From NCBI GenBank assembly GCA_016795105.1, contig JAEUIH010000011.1, positions 115,842 to 179,841 on the forward strand: 64,000 nucleotides of DNA, in the 5' to 3' direction. Shown here one piece after another: positions 36,679-45,946 of the stretch. A program made the position numbers and the translations under genes. Under the pieces are notes generated by a model. The model was given only the letters and a program-made list of their open reading frames with translations. It ran no database searches and was not told the origin of the DNA. How positions within the stretch are numbered: position 1 is the first letter of the stretch; every line of letters begins with the position of its first letter. This DNA is from Planctomyces sp. (GTDB taxonomy: Bacteria > Planctomycetota > Planctomycetia > Planctomycetales > Planctomycetaceae).

Positions 36679-37470
36679 ATGCACTTTCGTCGATCGCTGG
36701 CTGTCGCTCGTTGCCTGCTGATGTCCGTCATTTGCTGTTCATCGCTTGCTGCACAGGAATTTCTTCCGAACCCCACGGAGTTGAGTGAGTCGGCGGCTCG
36801 CAATACGCCCGACTGGTTCGAACCACTAACACCGCAGGAATCCAGTCACGCTGGTCTCCTTGGCAAACGGTATTTCGAAGGTCGCTATCTGAACATTGAC
36901 CTTGATGACGTCCCCGATGAACTGAATGCAGACTTTGAAGGCTTCGCTGTGGGCTTTAACACACCACTTCTGCAGTCAAAGGAAGAGTTCCCCTTTCAGA
37001 TTGATGGTTTTACAAGCTGGACACGCTTGAGCTTCTCAACCAATCTGCCATTTCCGACCTTTGCTCCGCCTTTTATTACGATGGCATCAGTCAAGGTTGC
37101 TCAGGACGCAATCGATGTCGGGACCACTCTGCATACCAGCGCCTTTGCCGGCTTTCGGCCTTTCCTGCAGCTCGGCGTCCGACTGACCCGCGACAGGGTC
37201 TACATGAATATTCCTGGATTCGGCGAGTTCAAAGACCGGGATCACGAAGAAGAGTTTCTGTTTGTTCCAGGCTTCGAGGCCGACATCACTCGCTACGTTG
37301 CTCTGCGAACTGCATTCGATCTTCAGCTTGAAGAAGATGTCGATAATTCACCTGTCTTCATCGATCTGATTGCCTGGCCACATCCAATGCTCTTTGTGCG
37401 AGCAGGATTCATCACAGCTCTGGACGGCTCTGCAACAGGCTTCACCGCCGGGGGCGGTCTTTCGTTCTGA
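36679..37470 (+). CDS. Secreted beta-barrel-like hypothetical protein
   Basis: A signal peptide (LAVARCLLMSVICCSSLAAQ) starts a 263-residue protein. The mature part is made of amphipathic strands, the last one ending in Phe (GFTAGGGLSF), a common ending for outer-membrane barrels that are inserted by the BAM machinery. Text such as FKDRDHEEEFLFVPGFEADITRY looks like loop then strand. I do not recognise a family. The gene is monocistronic: it ends at a hairpin shared with the convergent OprB-type porin gene. Confidence 0.7.
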   Translation: MHFRRSLAVARCLLMSVICCSSLAAQEFLPNPTELSESAARNTPDWFEPLTPQESSHAGLLGKRYFEGRYLNIDLDDVPDELNADFEGFAVGFNTPLLQSKEEFPFQIDGFTSWTRLSFSTNLPFPTFAPPFITMASVKVAQDAIDVGTTLHTSAFAGFRPFLQLGVRLTRDRVYMNIPGFGEFKDRDHEEEFLFVPGFEADITRYVALRTAFDLQLEEDVDNSPVFIDLIAWPHPMLFVRAGFITALDGSATGFTAGGGLSF

Positions 37471-37494
37471 ACACTCCGGTCCGTCCAAACAAAA

Positions 37495-37524
37495 ACAGCC
37501 AGTCCCCCCATGGGAGCTGGCTGT
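37495..37524. terminator. Bidirectional hairpin terminator
   Basis: Eight paired bases (acagccag at 37495-37502 with ctggctgt at 37517-37524) lie between convergent genes. On the plus strand gtgactttcc follows; on the minus strand the stem is followed by a T-rich run (complement of aaacaaaaac). It should end both the barrel gene and the porin gene. Confidence 0.7.
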
Positions 37525-37563
37525 TGTGACTTTCCTGCGATTCATCCCCTGTGGGACGAACGG

Positions 37564-38997
37564 CTAGAGCCGGACGCTGGCTCGAACCCCATACACATAA
37601 GAATCGTCGGCGATGGCTCCGGCTCCCGGGTGAATGTACTGAACGTCCGGAGTAATATTCATCCACGGCGTTACCTGGAAATTGTAATACGCTTCGACAC
37701 CCGATCCGTCGCGAGGACCAAATAGCGCCTGTGGAAGCGGGCCGAATTCGTTGCTGGCTCCCACGTGGTACCAGCCTACACCAAACTGGTCCCCTCGCTT
37801 CTGACCAACCGGACTGTAACCTCCGATACCGGCACTTAAAAAATATCTGACCGGGGTCGGATTTCCGTCGCTGATCGAAGCACGACCAAACAGTCCGTAA
37901 CCCCGTTTCTGCTTGCCGCCGAATTCCACAAGGTACTGGTCAAAGCCATAGTACATTGTCCATGAGTCCGGCAGAGTCGGGAACCCGGGTACAGTTGGCT
38001 CAGGATACACGCCCGGAGGTGGCTCAGCGAAACTCAGGTCCGTCAGGTCAACATGCTTCCACATACCCCCAACGTGATGATCGCCTTTGCGATCGAAGAA
38101 ATTGGTGTTCACTTTGATTTCACCACCGACGATGACGCCGGTAGAAAACAGATTGTCTATCTCAAGGAATTCCTGCGTTCGGTCTTTTGGGTCGTACACA
38201 TAGCCGCTGATCATGCCCCAATCCTGTGGCATGGCAACGCCCGCGGTGAATGATGTATATGGTAATCCCAGCAGAAATGCAGGATTCGCAATCAGAGCCT
38301 GGTTCATAAACTGATCAGTACCGTCTCCACCTGCAAACTCGTCCTGGTCGGCTGCACCCAGCACATCTTTCTTTCCGGCAAAGACAACAAAGTTCTCGGA
38401 CAGAGGCTGAGTCCATACAAAGTTGGTCAGAAACAGATCGCCCTCGTCGTTGGGGGCCGGCGGCAGGGCCGCACCAAATACCGCCGGTGCAAATGACCCT
38501 GTATGTAAGGACACATTTCCGTAGTGACCATACCAGTGCTCAGCTCTGACCAGCAACTTCCCGTGTGGCAGTCCCCCGAATTTTTCGAGGTCAAACAGCA
38601 GGTCGTACTCGCCTCGCCCGGTATACCTGAAGGTATCTCCCTGGCCAAACAGCGGAACTGCAACCGGCTGATTGATCCCGCCATCGACGCCAAATGCAAA
38701 GTGGGTTGATCGGCCCGCAAATGTAACGCCCGACTCCTGAAGAGAGGATCTTGCACCCATCCAATCTCCGGTCAGGGTGGGCTGAGTCCAGAGTTCACAG
38801 GGGCAATCAAACAGGGATGAATAACATCCCGGTGAAACCTGCTGTGACTCCGAGCCACACCCCGCATTTTCCGAAGTACATCCGGAGTCAGGGACACATG
38901 TGCCGGTGTCTCCGTTTGCAGATACTGGCTGTTGAACCAGTAGAGCCGCAGCAAGCAGCACGCCTGCGTGAATACAATGCCTGAGCATCCTGCTCAC
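37564..38997 (-). CDS. OprB-type carbohydrate porin
   Basis: A signal peptide (HAGVLLAAALLVQQPVSA) is followed by a cysteine-rich segment of about 50 residues and then an OprB-family barrel: LTGDWMGARSSLQESGVTFAG, LLFDLEKFGGLPHGKLLVRAE, and a C-terminal barrel ending YVYGVRASVRL. The sequence VVFAGKKDVLGAADQDEFAGG lies in the family's middle section. OprB proteins form substrate-selective outer-membrane pores for sugars. At 477 residues it is of normal length. The cysteine-rich extension is unusual and may anchor to or cross-link with the envelope. Start ATG 38997 or 38988. Confidence 0.9.
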   Translation of the reverse strand: MSRMLRHCIHAGVLLAAALLVQQPVSANGDTGTCVPDSGCTSENAGCGSESQQVSPGCYSSLFDCPCELWTQPTLTGDWMGARSSLQESGVTFAGRSTHFAFGVDGGINQPVAVPLFGQGDTFRYTGRGEYDLLFDLEKFGGLPHGKLLVRAEHWYGHYGNVSLHTGSFAPAVFGAALPPAPNDEGDLFLTNFVWTQPLSENFVVFAGKKDVLGAADQDEFAGGDGTDQFMNQALIANPAFLLGLPYTSFTAGVAMPQDWGMISGYVYDPKDRTQEFLEIDNLFSTGVIVGGEIKVNTNFFDRKGDHHVGGMWKHVDLTDLSFAEPPPGVYPEPTVPGFPTLPDSWTMYYGFDQYLVEFGGKQKRGYGLFGRASISDGNPTPVRYFLSAGIGGYSPVGQKRGDQFGVGWYHVGASNEFGPLPQALFGPRDGSGVEAYYNFQVTPWMNITPDVQYIHPGAGAIADDSYVYGVRASVRL

Positions 38998-39347
38998 TCC
39001 TCAAAGAATGTGCGCATCCGTAATGACCGACGCTGAATGGCAGACGGCATGCCTGAACTCTCAATGCAGTCCAGTTGTCCGCTCAGTCGCCATTGAAATC
39101 GATCGGAAGAATTCATCGAAAAATTTCGACTGAGCTCAAGTCCTGAGGAAAATGGACAAGACCCGGGGAGATTCGCTATCCCCCTCCCGAGCATTCGTCA
39201 AAGCTCATCAAATTCGTTGCCGATTCTGGATAGATCGTCGACCGGTGCAACATCCTTCGCAAACCTCACAACTGATACATTTGCGTATTTCAACCCCGAT
39301 TCATTCCTGCGAGATGCCGGAAAGTGCGCCGGAGTGATCTGAGGTCA
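38998..39347. other. 350-base gap between FGE operon and porin gene
   Basis: Both flanking genes are on the minus strand, so this stretch holds the end of the FGE transcript and the porin promoter. I see no clear terminator hairpin with a T-run, no repeat and no gene. Open frames through it are short and lack family features. Confidence 0.5.
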
Positions 39348-40469
39348 CTACCGGGTCGCTGTTTTGCTGACCGACGTTACGCATCGGAAACCGATATGCG
39401 ACATTCCCGTATCTACACCGGTGCCACGTCGAGCAGCTGGCCGGTAACTCTCACAATAAGTGACATGACAGAGGAACGAACCGCCTCGTGTGACTCGCTT
39501 TGGAACCAGTGGTTCATTGGGGTCCCAAAACGAGTCAGGTCCGGCTGGGTTGAGCGTTTCCCCGGTACGGCCGACATATGCGTCAGCTCGGTACCAGTCA
39601 GAACACCATTCCCAGACATTCCCGCCCACTTCATAAAGTCCATATCCGTTCGGTTCAAAACTCTTCACAGGGGCCGTGCGATCCCATCCATCAGCTTTGG
39701 TATTGCGATGAGGAAACTCGCCCTGCCAGATGTTGGCTTTTAAGTTACGATCATCGAGCGGAGGTTCGTCGCCCCACGGAAATCGCTTTCGGTCCAGCCC
39801 GCCTCGCGCGGCGAACTCCCACTCTGCTTCCGTTGGCAGGCGCTTGCCGGCCCATTTCGCATAGGCAGTGGCATCGTCCCACGAAACATGGACCACAGGA
39901 TGGTCGTCACGGTTTGAGAGATCACTTCCCGGTCCTTCCGGATGTTTCCAGCAAGCTCCGATCGTCCAGGTCCACCATCTGGTCATGTCATCATACGGCA
40001 CTGCGGACTCGGGTGGTGTAAAGACAAGAGCACCCGGCTGCAGCCGATCGGCGGGGGGCTCGGGAATCCCGGGGGGAAGCTGCTTTTTGAGTTCTTCCCA
40101 GTCGATTGGCCTTTCAGCAGTCGTGACATATTTCGTCGCTTCCACAAACGCACGAAACTGGGCGTTGGTGACTTCGGTCTCATCCATAAAGAAACCATCA
40201 ACGCGAACGGTATGCGAGGGTGTTTCATTCTTTTGCCGAGTCTCACCGTTGGCACCCATCACAAACGTTCCACCGGGAATCCAGACCATTCCCTGCGGCG
40301 GAGCCGGCGGGCCGTTCAGCAGTTTTGTTGCCGAGTAGACAACGATAAAGCAAATTGCGAACAGCCCCACGTTGATGAGGGCTTTGAGCGGTCTCCCGCC
40401 GCCCTGCTGTTTGTTGCTCTGCGGGGAATCTGACGTTGAGGCTTCTGCTGAGCGACGACGTTTTGACAT
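39348..40469 (-). CDS. Formylglycine-generating enzyme, membrane anchored
   Basis: A 373-residue SUMF1/FGE family protein. The two active-site cysteines are present as C334 and C339 in GGSFLCHVTYC, as in catalytic FGEs rather than in the many cysteine-less relatives. Other family blocks are WIPGGTFVMG, DETEVTNAQFRAFVE, RLPTEAEWEFAARGG, FPWGDE, VGGNVWEWCSDWY and SHIGFRC. It oxidises the Cys of sulfatase C-x-P/A-x-R motifs to formylglycine. Before the domain there is a basic cytoplasmic stretch and one membrane segment (about residues 28-47, INVGLFAICFIVVYSATKLL), which would place the enzyme outside the cytoplasm. It is the last gene of a three-gene minus-strand operon. Confidence 0.93.
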   Translation of the reverse strand: MSKRRRSAEASTSDSPQSNKQQGGGRPLKALINVGLFAICFIVVYSATKLLNGPPAPPQGMVWIPGGTFVMGANGETRQKNETPSHTVRVDGFFMDETEVTNAQFRAFVEATKYVTTAERPIDWEELKKQLPPGIPEPPADRLQPGALVFTPPESAVPYDDMTRWWTWTIGACWKHPEGPGSDLSNRDDHPVVHVSWDDATAYAKWAGKRLPTEAEWEFAARGGLDRKRFPWGDEPPLDDRNLKANIWQGEFPHRNTKADGWDRTAPVKSFEPNGYGLYEVGGNVWEWCSDWYRADAYVGRTGETLNPAGPDSFWDPNEPLVPKRVTRGGSFLCHVTYCESYRPAARRGTGVDTGMSHIGFRCVTSVSKTATR

Positions 40470-40493
40470 TGCTGCGTTCTTCCTGGTCCGTGG

Positions 40494-40979
40494 TTACTTT
40501 TCCGACCTGCCTGCGAAATACATAAACAAACACAATGCAGCAATCATCAATGAAATACCAATCCCGGCGTAAAGAATATCCTCCATTTTGGTCGCGTCTG
40601 AGACCTGGCCGAGAAATGAAACGGCAAGTGCCGCAACAACGACTCCGATAATCTTGTCTTCCAGATCTTTGAGCTTCTCAATTCTGATTCGCTTCAGCAA
40701 CTGTTCCTCGTCCGATGTGATGAACAAATTGTAAATACCAACAGCAGTGATATACCCCAATGCACCTACAAGGAAGAAATCGATCGTCTGTACGACCGTA
40801 AGGGACATCATCTTGGCGGCTTTTAGGGAGAACTCGCCGTTTTGCAGCACGTTCCAGGCTCGTTCGACGATGACCCCAGCCCCCATCAGCACAACGCCGA
40901 CCGTCAGAAGCAGCGATCCAATAACCGGAATCACCAGCAGGTAGCGGCCAAGAACGAGCAGTGTGCGTAACATAATCAC
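40494..40979 (-). CDS. YqhA family (UPF0114) membrane protein
   Basis: A 161-residue protein with four membrane segments and the family signature KLKDLEDKIIGVVVAALAVSFLG. The first two helices enclose a short loop with ERAWNVLQNG. Members of UPF0114 are found in many bacteria and their function is unknown. It lies 24 bases upstream of the FGE gene and 21 bases after the small membrane protein gene on the same strand, so all three are probably cotranscribed. ATG 40979 or 40973 may start translation. Confidence 0.88.
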   Translation of the reverse strand: MIMLRTLLVLGRYLLVIPVIGSLLLTVGVVLMGAGVIVERAWNVLQNGEFSLKAAKMMSLTVVQTIDFFLVGALGYITAVGIYNLFITSDEEQLLKRIRIEKLKDLEDKIIGVVVAALAVSFLGQVSDATKMEDILYAGIGISLMIAALCLFMYFAGRSEK

Positions 40980-41000
40980 GGTTCCGTCTTCGTGGTGAGA

Positions 41001-41417
41001 TTAACGTGCAGGCGTTTCGGGGTCGCGGAATCCAACCGACAGAAAATAGCCAACTGTGTAGATTACAACAGTTGAGTCAATTGCGAACGGCACCCAGAAC
41101 CCACTCACAAAGGGTTGCTGTGCATTGGATAGTACCAACCAAACCATAAAGGACTTTTCAAGGGCACTATACATCAGAATAGGAACGCGCCACTGAGGAA
41201 CCATTGCGGCCAGCATCATGGCAATGCCCATGATCCCGACCATGATCCCCCAGTGCTGGATGATGATCGTGTAGTCCTGCAGATAGGGCAGTTTTGCCAC
41301 GTTGGGCATGGCCCACGAGGGCAGGAAGGCATAGAGTGCAACGAGAGCGGTCCCGGCCCCTGTGAAGAGAAAAAACGGCCTTACAGTACGAATGAAGAAC
41401 TGTTTGAAGACACTCAT
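41001..41417 (-). CDS. Small four-helix membrane protein, unknown
   Basis: A 138-residue protein with about four hydrophobic segments: VRPFFLFTGAGTALVALYAF, IIIQHWGIMVGIMGIAMMLAAM, VPILMYSALEKSFMVWLVL and FAIDSTVVIYTVGYFLSVGF. I do not recognise a named family. ATG 41417 is preferred over the longer frame to 41462 because the N-terminus is then MSVFKQFFIRT, a normal start for an inner-membrane protein. It is the first gene of the operon with the YqhA-type protein and FGE. Confidence 0.75.
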   Translation of the reverse strand: MSVFKQFFIRTVRPFFLFTGAGTALVALYAFLPSWAMPNVAKLPYLQDYTIIIQHWGIMVGIMGIAMMLAAMVPQWRVPILMYSALEKSFMVWLVLSNAQQPFVSGFWVPFAIDSTVVIYTVGYFLSVGFRDPETPAR

Positions 41418-41611
41418 GTTATGAAGTCCCTGGCTTCTGGAAAGGTTGAGTCCGACAAGCACAGGCTACGGAACTTCAGTTCTGTAGAAACCTGCAGAAC
41501 TGCGTCGAGTGTGCAAGTTGTGATCGTTGTCGACGAGAACGCTGATTCGCCGTGGATATCCCGATCAGCTCGATATCACCATCCTGAAAAAAGAACTCCG
41601 TAATGCGAAGA

Positions 41612-41639
41612 AAGCGGCTGGCCAGAAGGCCAGCCGCTT
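41612..41639 (-). terminator. Strong hairpin after the sulfatase gene
   Basis: A perfect 12-bp stem (aagcggctggcc at 41612-41623 with ggccagccgctt at 41628-41639) and a 4-base loop lie 47 bases past the sulfatase stop codon. There is no immediate T-run on the minus strand, though TTCTTTTTTC appears about 20 bases on. It most likely ends the sulfatase transcript. Confidence 0.7.
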
Positions 41640-41685
41640 ATCGTTCTTCAAGGTTACAGATCGATCTATGTCAGATCATGAGAAC

Positions 41686-43437
41686 CTATCTGTTCCCGCC
41701 TCCGCCCTGTTGAAGGCTCTGTAAAACCTGATCGAGGTTGAAGCTGCCAGGTTTCTGCCGTGGAGGATAGGCCTTGTATGTCTCGAGGTGCTGGCTGACA
41801 TACGCCACAGCGGGCAACAGGACAAATGCATGGTCTACGCGCCATCGGCCGTAGTCGCCGGCTTCGTGATCAGCCCGTTCGAATGGGTCTGTACGAAGGC
41901 AGAACAACTTTGGAAATCGCAATGTCACCAGAGGTTCCTGCCAGACATCCAGACCATGAGCTCGCTGCTCCATGAACACGACTTTCCAGCGGTCGTATCG
42001 CAGGTTTGCAAGGCTGCCGTCGTCGGTCCAGTAGAAGAATTCACGTCGAGGCGATTCTTTCACTTCGCCCTTGAAGTACGGGATCAGGTTGTAACCGTCG
42101 AGGTGCACTTTGAATTCGCGGCCATTGGCCTTGTGACCAGCAAGCAGTTTTTCCTTGATATCCGGCTCGCCCGCGGCTGTCAGCAGCGTTTGCAGCATGT
42201 CTTCGTGTGAACACACCCCATTGAAGACGCTGCCAGGCTTAATGACGCCCGGCCAGCGAATCATGCAGGGTACTCGGTATCCACCTTCCCAGTTCGAATT
42301 CTTTTCGTTGCGAAACGGCGTGCTTCCCCCGTCCGGCCATGAAAAACATTCCGCCCCGTTGTCAGTGGAATACATCACAATCGTGTTGTCCGCAATGCCC
42401 AGCGTATCAAGCTTGTCGAGCAGCTGACCGACGTGACCATCATGTTCCACCATTCCATCCGGATAGACGCCCAATCCAGTCTTGCCTTCAGACTCCTTCT
42501 TCAGATGAGTCCAGATGTGCATACGGGTCGAATTCCACCAAAGGAAGAAGGGCTTGTCTGCCTTCACTGCACGATCCACGAAATCCAGTGCACCAGCAGT
42601 CACTTCGTCATCGACCGTTTTCATACGTTCGATCGTTAGTGGACCGGTGTCTGTGATCTTTCCATCCGAAGTCGACTTGATGACCCCTCGAGGACCAAAA
42701 ATCTTCTTTAGTTCCGGATGCAACTTAAAATAGTCCGGATGTTCCGGTTCCTGTTCTGCATTCAGGTGATACAGGTTGCCGTAGAATTCGTCGAATCCGT
42801 GGTTTGAAGGCAGATGCTCATCCAGGTCACCCAGATGATTCTTCCCATACTGAGCGGTCATGTATCCATGATTCTTCAGCAATTCCGGAATCGTGGGGTC
42901 CTTGATGGACAACCCTTCTTTTGCTCCGGGAAGACCCACCTTCAGCAATCCGGTTCGAAATGGGCTCTGGCCGGTAATGAACGCCGCTCTGCCTGCGGTG
43001 CACGACTGTTGTCCGTACCAGTCAGTGAACAATCCGCCCTCTTTGGCGACTCGGTCAATGTTCGGAGTCTGGTAACCCATCATTCCGCGGTTGTAGGCAC
43101 TGGGATTGTTCCACCCAATGTCGTCGCCCCAAATGATCAGAATGTTCGGCTTTTTCCCTGACTTCTGAACGTTTGCCGACACCTGCTGATTGTGAGATGT
43201 CAGCATCGCCAGACCGGCTGCGTTCAGACCATCACTGCAGCTCGAAACGTTTGTAAACGATTCCGATGGTACTGCTTCCTGAACAGCATCGACCCGAGAG
43301 AAGGGTTTACTCGCTTCTCCCGACGCAACAACGGAACGCGACACACCAAGTTGGCCGGTTGCAGCAGCCCAACCCAGTGCTGCCCCGATGGCAACAAGTG
43401 CCAGCGAGGCGAGATTCGAGCGTTTGATCATAACCAT
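41686..43437 (-). CDS. Secreted arylsulfatase (CxAxR variant)
   Basis: A 583-residue sulfatase with an N-terminal signal or anchor (SLALVAIGAALGWAAATG). The catalytic domain starts at PNILIIWGDDIGWNN; the active-site motif is C146-T-A-G-R150, the common C-x-A-x-R variant, followed by AAFITGQSPFRTG. STDNGAECFSWPDGG, NWEGGYRVPCMIRWPG and RYDRWKVVFMEQ are later blocks of the arylsulfatase A-like group, whose members often act on small or polymeric sulfate esters. An Asp/Gly-rich tail ends in QQGGGGNR. A divergent AraC-type regulator 211 bases away probably controls it. Start ATG 43437 or 43431. Confidence 0.92.
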   Translation of the reverse strand: MVMIKRSNLASLALVAIGAALGWAAATGQLGVSRSVVASGEASKPFSRVDAVQEAVPSESFTNVSSCSDGLNAAGLAMLTSHNQQVSANVQKSGKKPNILIIWGDDIGWNNPSAYNRGMMGYQTPNIDRVAKEGGLFTDWYGQQSCTAGRAAFITGQSPFRTGLLKVGLPGAKEGLSIKDPTIPELLKNHGYMTAQYGKNHLGDLDEHLPSNHGFDEFYGNLYHLNAEQEPEHPDYFKLHPELKKIFGPRGVIKSTSDGKITDTGPLTIERMKTVDDEVTAGALDFVDRAVKADKPFFLWWNSTRMHIWTHLKKESEGKTGLGVYPDGMVEHDGHVGQLLDKLDTLGIADNTIVMYSTDNGAECFSWPDGGSTPFRNEKNSNWEGGYRVPCMIRWPGVIKPGSVFNGVCSHEDMLQTLLTAAGEPDIKEKLLAGHKANGREFKVHLDGYNLIPYFKGEVKESPRREFFYWTDDGSLANLRYDRWKVVFMEQRAHGLDVWQEPLVTLRFPKLFCLRTDPFERADHEAGDYGRWRVDHAFVLLPAVAYVSQHLETYKAYPPRQKPGSFNLDQVLQSLQQGGGGNR

Positions 43438-43648
43438 TAGATCCTCAGGAACGCCGAGAAATGAATCGGACCGTACGAATGTCCGAGCTTGTCAAAGATC
43501 GTATTAGGAATTGCTGTGATAGCCGAGCAGCGACTCCTGCTAATTAACAGCAGTATCCAAAATTGGCATTCGCCATTCAATACGCGACCTGCTTTAATTC
43601 GCAGGAACTCTCCAGCGTCGATAGCCGCAGAGTTGACTAACGGCCTGA

Positions 43649-44710
43649 ATGTTGATGCACGATGAATGTAGTTGCACGGTGAGTTCGTCACAGAGCGAGA
43701 CCTTTCAGCAGATGCCAAATACCGATGGACAGGAAAATCAAGCACCAGCAACCTTGGCACGCACGGCTGCGCTCAACGATTTCGATCAGGTGAGAGCCAG
43801 TTTTTCGAACTGGGAGGGGCAGATTGATCAGCTTTCCACTGGCAGATTCAGCGGCACGCTGCGAGTTGTTCGAGGCAACTCAATGCGTCTGTTGGCGATT
43901 GAAGGAAACCAGCAGATATTGCTCCGCGGCAGAGATGCGACCGGCACCTTCTCAGTGTATCCCGTGATTCCTGGAAATGCCGGAAGTACGTGGCGAGGCC
44001 ACAGGCTGTCGTCGGGTCATCTTGTGGTCGTCGGGACCGATGTGGAGGTCGAACATAATTCTGCAAGGACCACTCAGAACCTGGGCGTTACTCTTGGCGC
44101 GAAGGAACTCAATGCAGCAGGCCGCATACTACGAGCCGACAAACTGGACGAAATGCTTCACACATGGGCTGCATTTTCACCTCCGCCTGAAATCTTCGAT
44201 CGGCTGACTCGAAGACTCAATGCCTTGCTGAAGAATGGCATTGCTGATCCAACAGTGCTTGGAACACCGGAAGGCCACAGGCTCGAGCAGGAGTGTCTTC
44301 GGTCGGTGGTTGCCGCCGTTTTCCCGGAATCCGCAAGAGGCCCGGAGCTGTCTTTACCGGGACGATCACTGCTGATTCGGCGTGCCGAGGAGTTTATGCG
44401 GGCGAGGCTTGGCGATCCGATCGGTGCGATCGACCTCTGCCGCGAACTTGGGGTCAGCGACCGTACTCTGCGACTTGCCTTCCGCGAACGCTTTGGACTG
44501 GGACCGATGGTGTATTACAAGAGTCTCCGGCTGAACGCCGTCCGAGCAATGCTGAGAACATCGCCGGAAGCATCGATTGCTGACGTGGCTCGTGCAATCG
44601 GTTTTCATCATCTTGGGAATTTCGCTTCTGACTATCGTCGCCAATTCGGCGAACGCCCGTCGCAAACGGACCGTTCCGATTCTCAAATCGTCGGAATGGA
44701 CAGCCAATAG
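43649..44710 (+). CDS. AraC-family transcriptional regulator
   Basis: The C-terminal 100 residues form the double helix-turn-helix of AraC/XylS proteins: DPIGAIDLCRELGVSDRTLRLAFRE as the first motif, YYKSLRLNAVRAMLR between them, and ASIADVARAIGFHHLGNFASDYR as the second. The N-terminal 240 residues are an unassigned sensor region with a beta-rich first half. It is transcribed away from the arylsulfatase gene with a shared 211-base upstream region, the usual arrangement for a local regulator. The first ATG at 43649 or the one at 43712 may be the start. Confidence 0.88.
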   Translation: MLMHDECSCTVSSSQSETFQQMPNTDGQENQAPATLARTAALNDFDQVRASFSNWEGQIDQLSTGRFSGTLRVVRGNSMRLLAIEGNQQILLRGRDATGTFSVYPVIPGNAGSTWRGHRLSSGHLVVVGTDVEVEHNSARTTQNLGVTLGAKELNAAGRILRADKLDEMLHTWAAFSPPPEIFDRLTRRLNALLKNGIADPTVLGTPEGHRLEQECLRSVVAAVFPESARGPELSLPGRSLLIRRAEEFMRARLGDPIGAIDLCRELGVSDRTLRLAFRERFGLGPMVYYKSLRLNAVRAMLRTSPEASIADVARAIGFHHLGNFASDYRRQFGERPSQTDRSDSQIVGMDSQ

Positions 44711-44770
44711 CCATCGCGGTGCTTGTGAAGCAACCGTTCCGGTATGCACAACAAAGCAGGGATTGAAACG

Positions 44771-45448
44771 CTACCTCAGCAGAGTCGCTTCCATCAAATC
44801 GGCGATGGCAAGGTCGTCCGGCATGCCACGGTCCCTGAGGGAAGCGATGGTGCGAATCTTCCGATCTTCGGAATGATGCTGATTCAGCTTCCATTTCCCT
44901 TCGATCTCCTGCACTTCAATCGAAAACCCAACGATGGCATTCATCATCGAAGCCAGATACTCAGGTGTCACCGTTTCAGTCGCCCACGGACGATCAGTTG
45001 TCTGCGGCGTTCCCTCCAAATGTGGTTCCGCACGTTGATGTTCATAAGCCTGCACCATCTGATCGAGTAGTTCCCGAAGTTCGACGGGGTTCTCAATATA
45101 GGTCAGCCTTCCGACCACATGCACAGCCACATAGTTCCATGTCGGTACAACATTCCTTTCGGCATACCACGCCGCAGAGATAAACGCATGGGGACCGTGA
45201 AAGATTGCCCTGACTGGCTGAGCTGTTGCATGCTTCCAGTGTGGATTTGCACGAGCGAAGTGTCCGGTGAGCCTCAGACCTCCATCGCTGGTGCTGTTAT
45301 CTTCGACCAACAACAACGGAAGATGAGTTGCTTCGGGAGGTGCGTCTGTGCCAGAGCCTGAAGTAATCAGCGTGGCAAAACTATGTGTGCGAATGAACTG
45401 AATCAGCTCCTGCCGATCTGTGACTCGGTGCTGTGCCGGAATATACAT
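44771..45448 (-). CDS. PaiB-type FMN-binding regulator
   Basis: A 225-residue PaiB family protein: MYIPAQHRV at the start, FATLITSG, ATHLPLLLVED, LTGHFARANPHWKH, FHGPHAFISAAWY and NYVAVHVVGRLTY. The fold is a split-barrel flavin-binding domain; PaiB in Bacillus is described as a negative regulator of sporulation and protease genes together with PaiA, an acetyltransferase. Here a GNAT gene lies 35 bases upstream on the same strand, which reproduces the paiA-paiB order. Convergent with the AraC gene. Confidence 0.9.
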   Translation of the reverse strand: MYIPAQHRVTDRQELIQFIRTHSFATLITSGSGTDAPPEATHLPLLLVEDNSTSDGGLRLTGHFARANPHWKHATAQPVRAIFHGPHAFISAAWYAERNVVPTWNYVAVHVVGRLTYIENPVELRELLDQMVQAYEHQRAEPHLEGTPQTTDRPWATETVTPEYLASMMNAIVGFSIEVQEIEGKWKLNQHHSEDRKIRTIASLRDRGMPDDLAIADLMEATLLR

Positions 45449-45483
45449 GCCTGAGTTTCCCTGATGTCACAAGTCGTTTGCTG

Positions 45484-45891
45484 TCACGGCTCCACGGAAT
45501 CAATCATCCAGCACGAATCGTGAGGTATCATCCCGATGTGGGGGTAGTACGTTCGAGCTGCAGGGGCTGCGATCAGTATCAGCCGTGTTGCAAGCCCCGC
45601 GGCCTGGTGTGTCCGACGAATGAGCTCCTGCCCAATACCATGTCTCTGCCAGGAGACGTCTACAGCCAGATCCGACAGATACGTGCAATACACAAAGTCG
45701 GTGATCGCGCGACTTACGCCGACAAGTAATCCCTCATGTCGAGCCGTTACGATCACGCCTGCATTCGCGACCATGTGGGTCATCCGAGCAACATCATCGA
45801 CCGGACGACGTTCTCCCAGCGTTGATCGCTTCAACACCGAGATAAACTCTTCGGGCGTCAACTCCGGACTCACCGCATACTCGATCTTCAT
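45484..45891 (-). CDS. GNAT acetyltransferase next to paiB-like gene
   Basis: A 135-residue GNAT domain. The acetyl-CoA loop reads [18 protein letters not shown], matching the Q/R-x-x-G-x-G/A pattern, preceded by [11 protein letters not shown], and closed by [14 protein letters not shown]. The ATG at 45891 gives [10 protein letters not shown]; the frame extends to 45930 without support. GNAT proteins move an acetyl group from acetyl-CoA to an amine; by position this one may act like PaiA on a polyamine, which the sequence does not prove. Confidence 0.85.
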   Translation of the reverse strand: MKIEYAVSPELTPEEFISVLKRSTLGERRPVDDVARMTHMVANAGVIVTARHEGLLVGVSRAITDFVYCTYLSDLAVDVSWQRHGIGQELIRRTHQAAGLATRLILIAAPAARTYYPHIGMIPHDSCWMIDSVEP

Positions 45892-45946
45892 AAACGCTTC
45901 CTGTGTCTCCGAATGTTCCGGCCGGCTCACCCGGCAGGTTCAGTGC

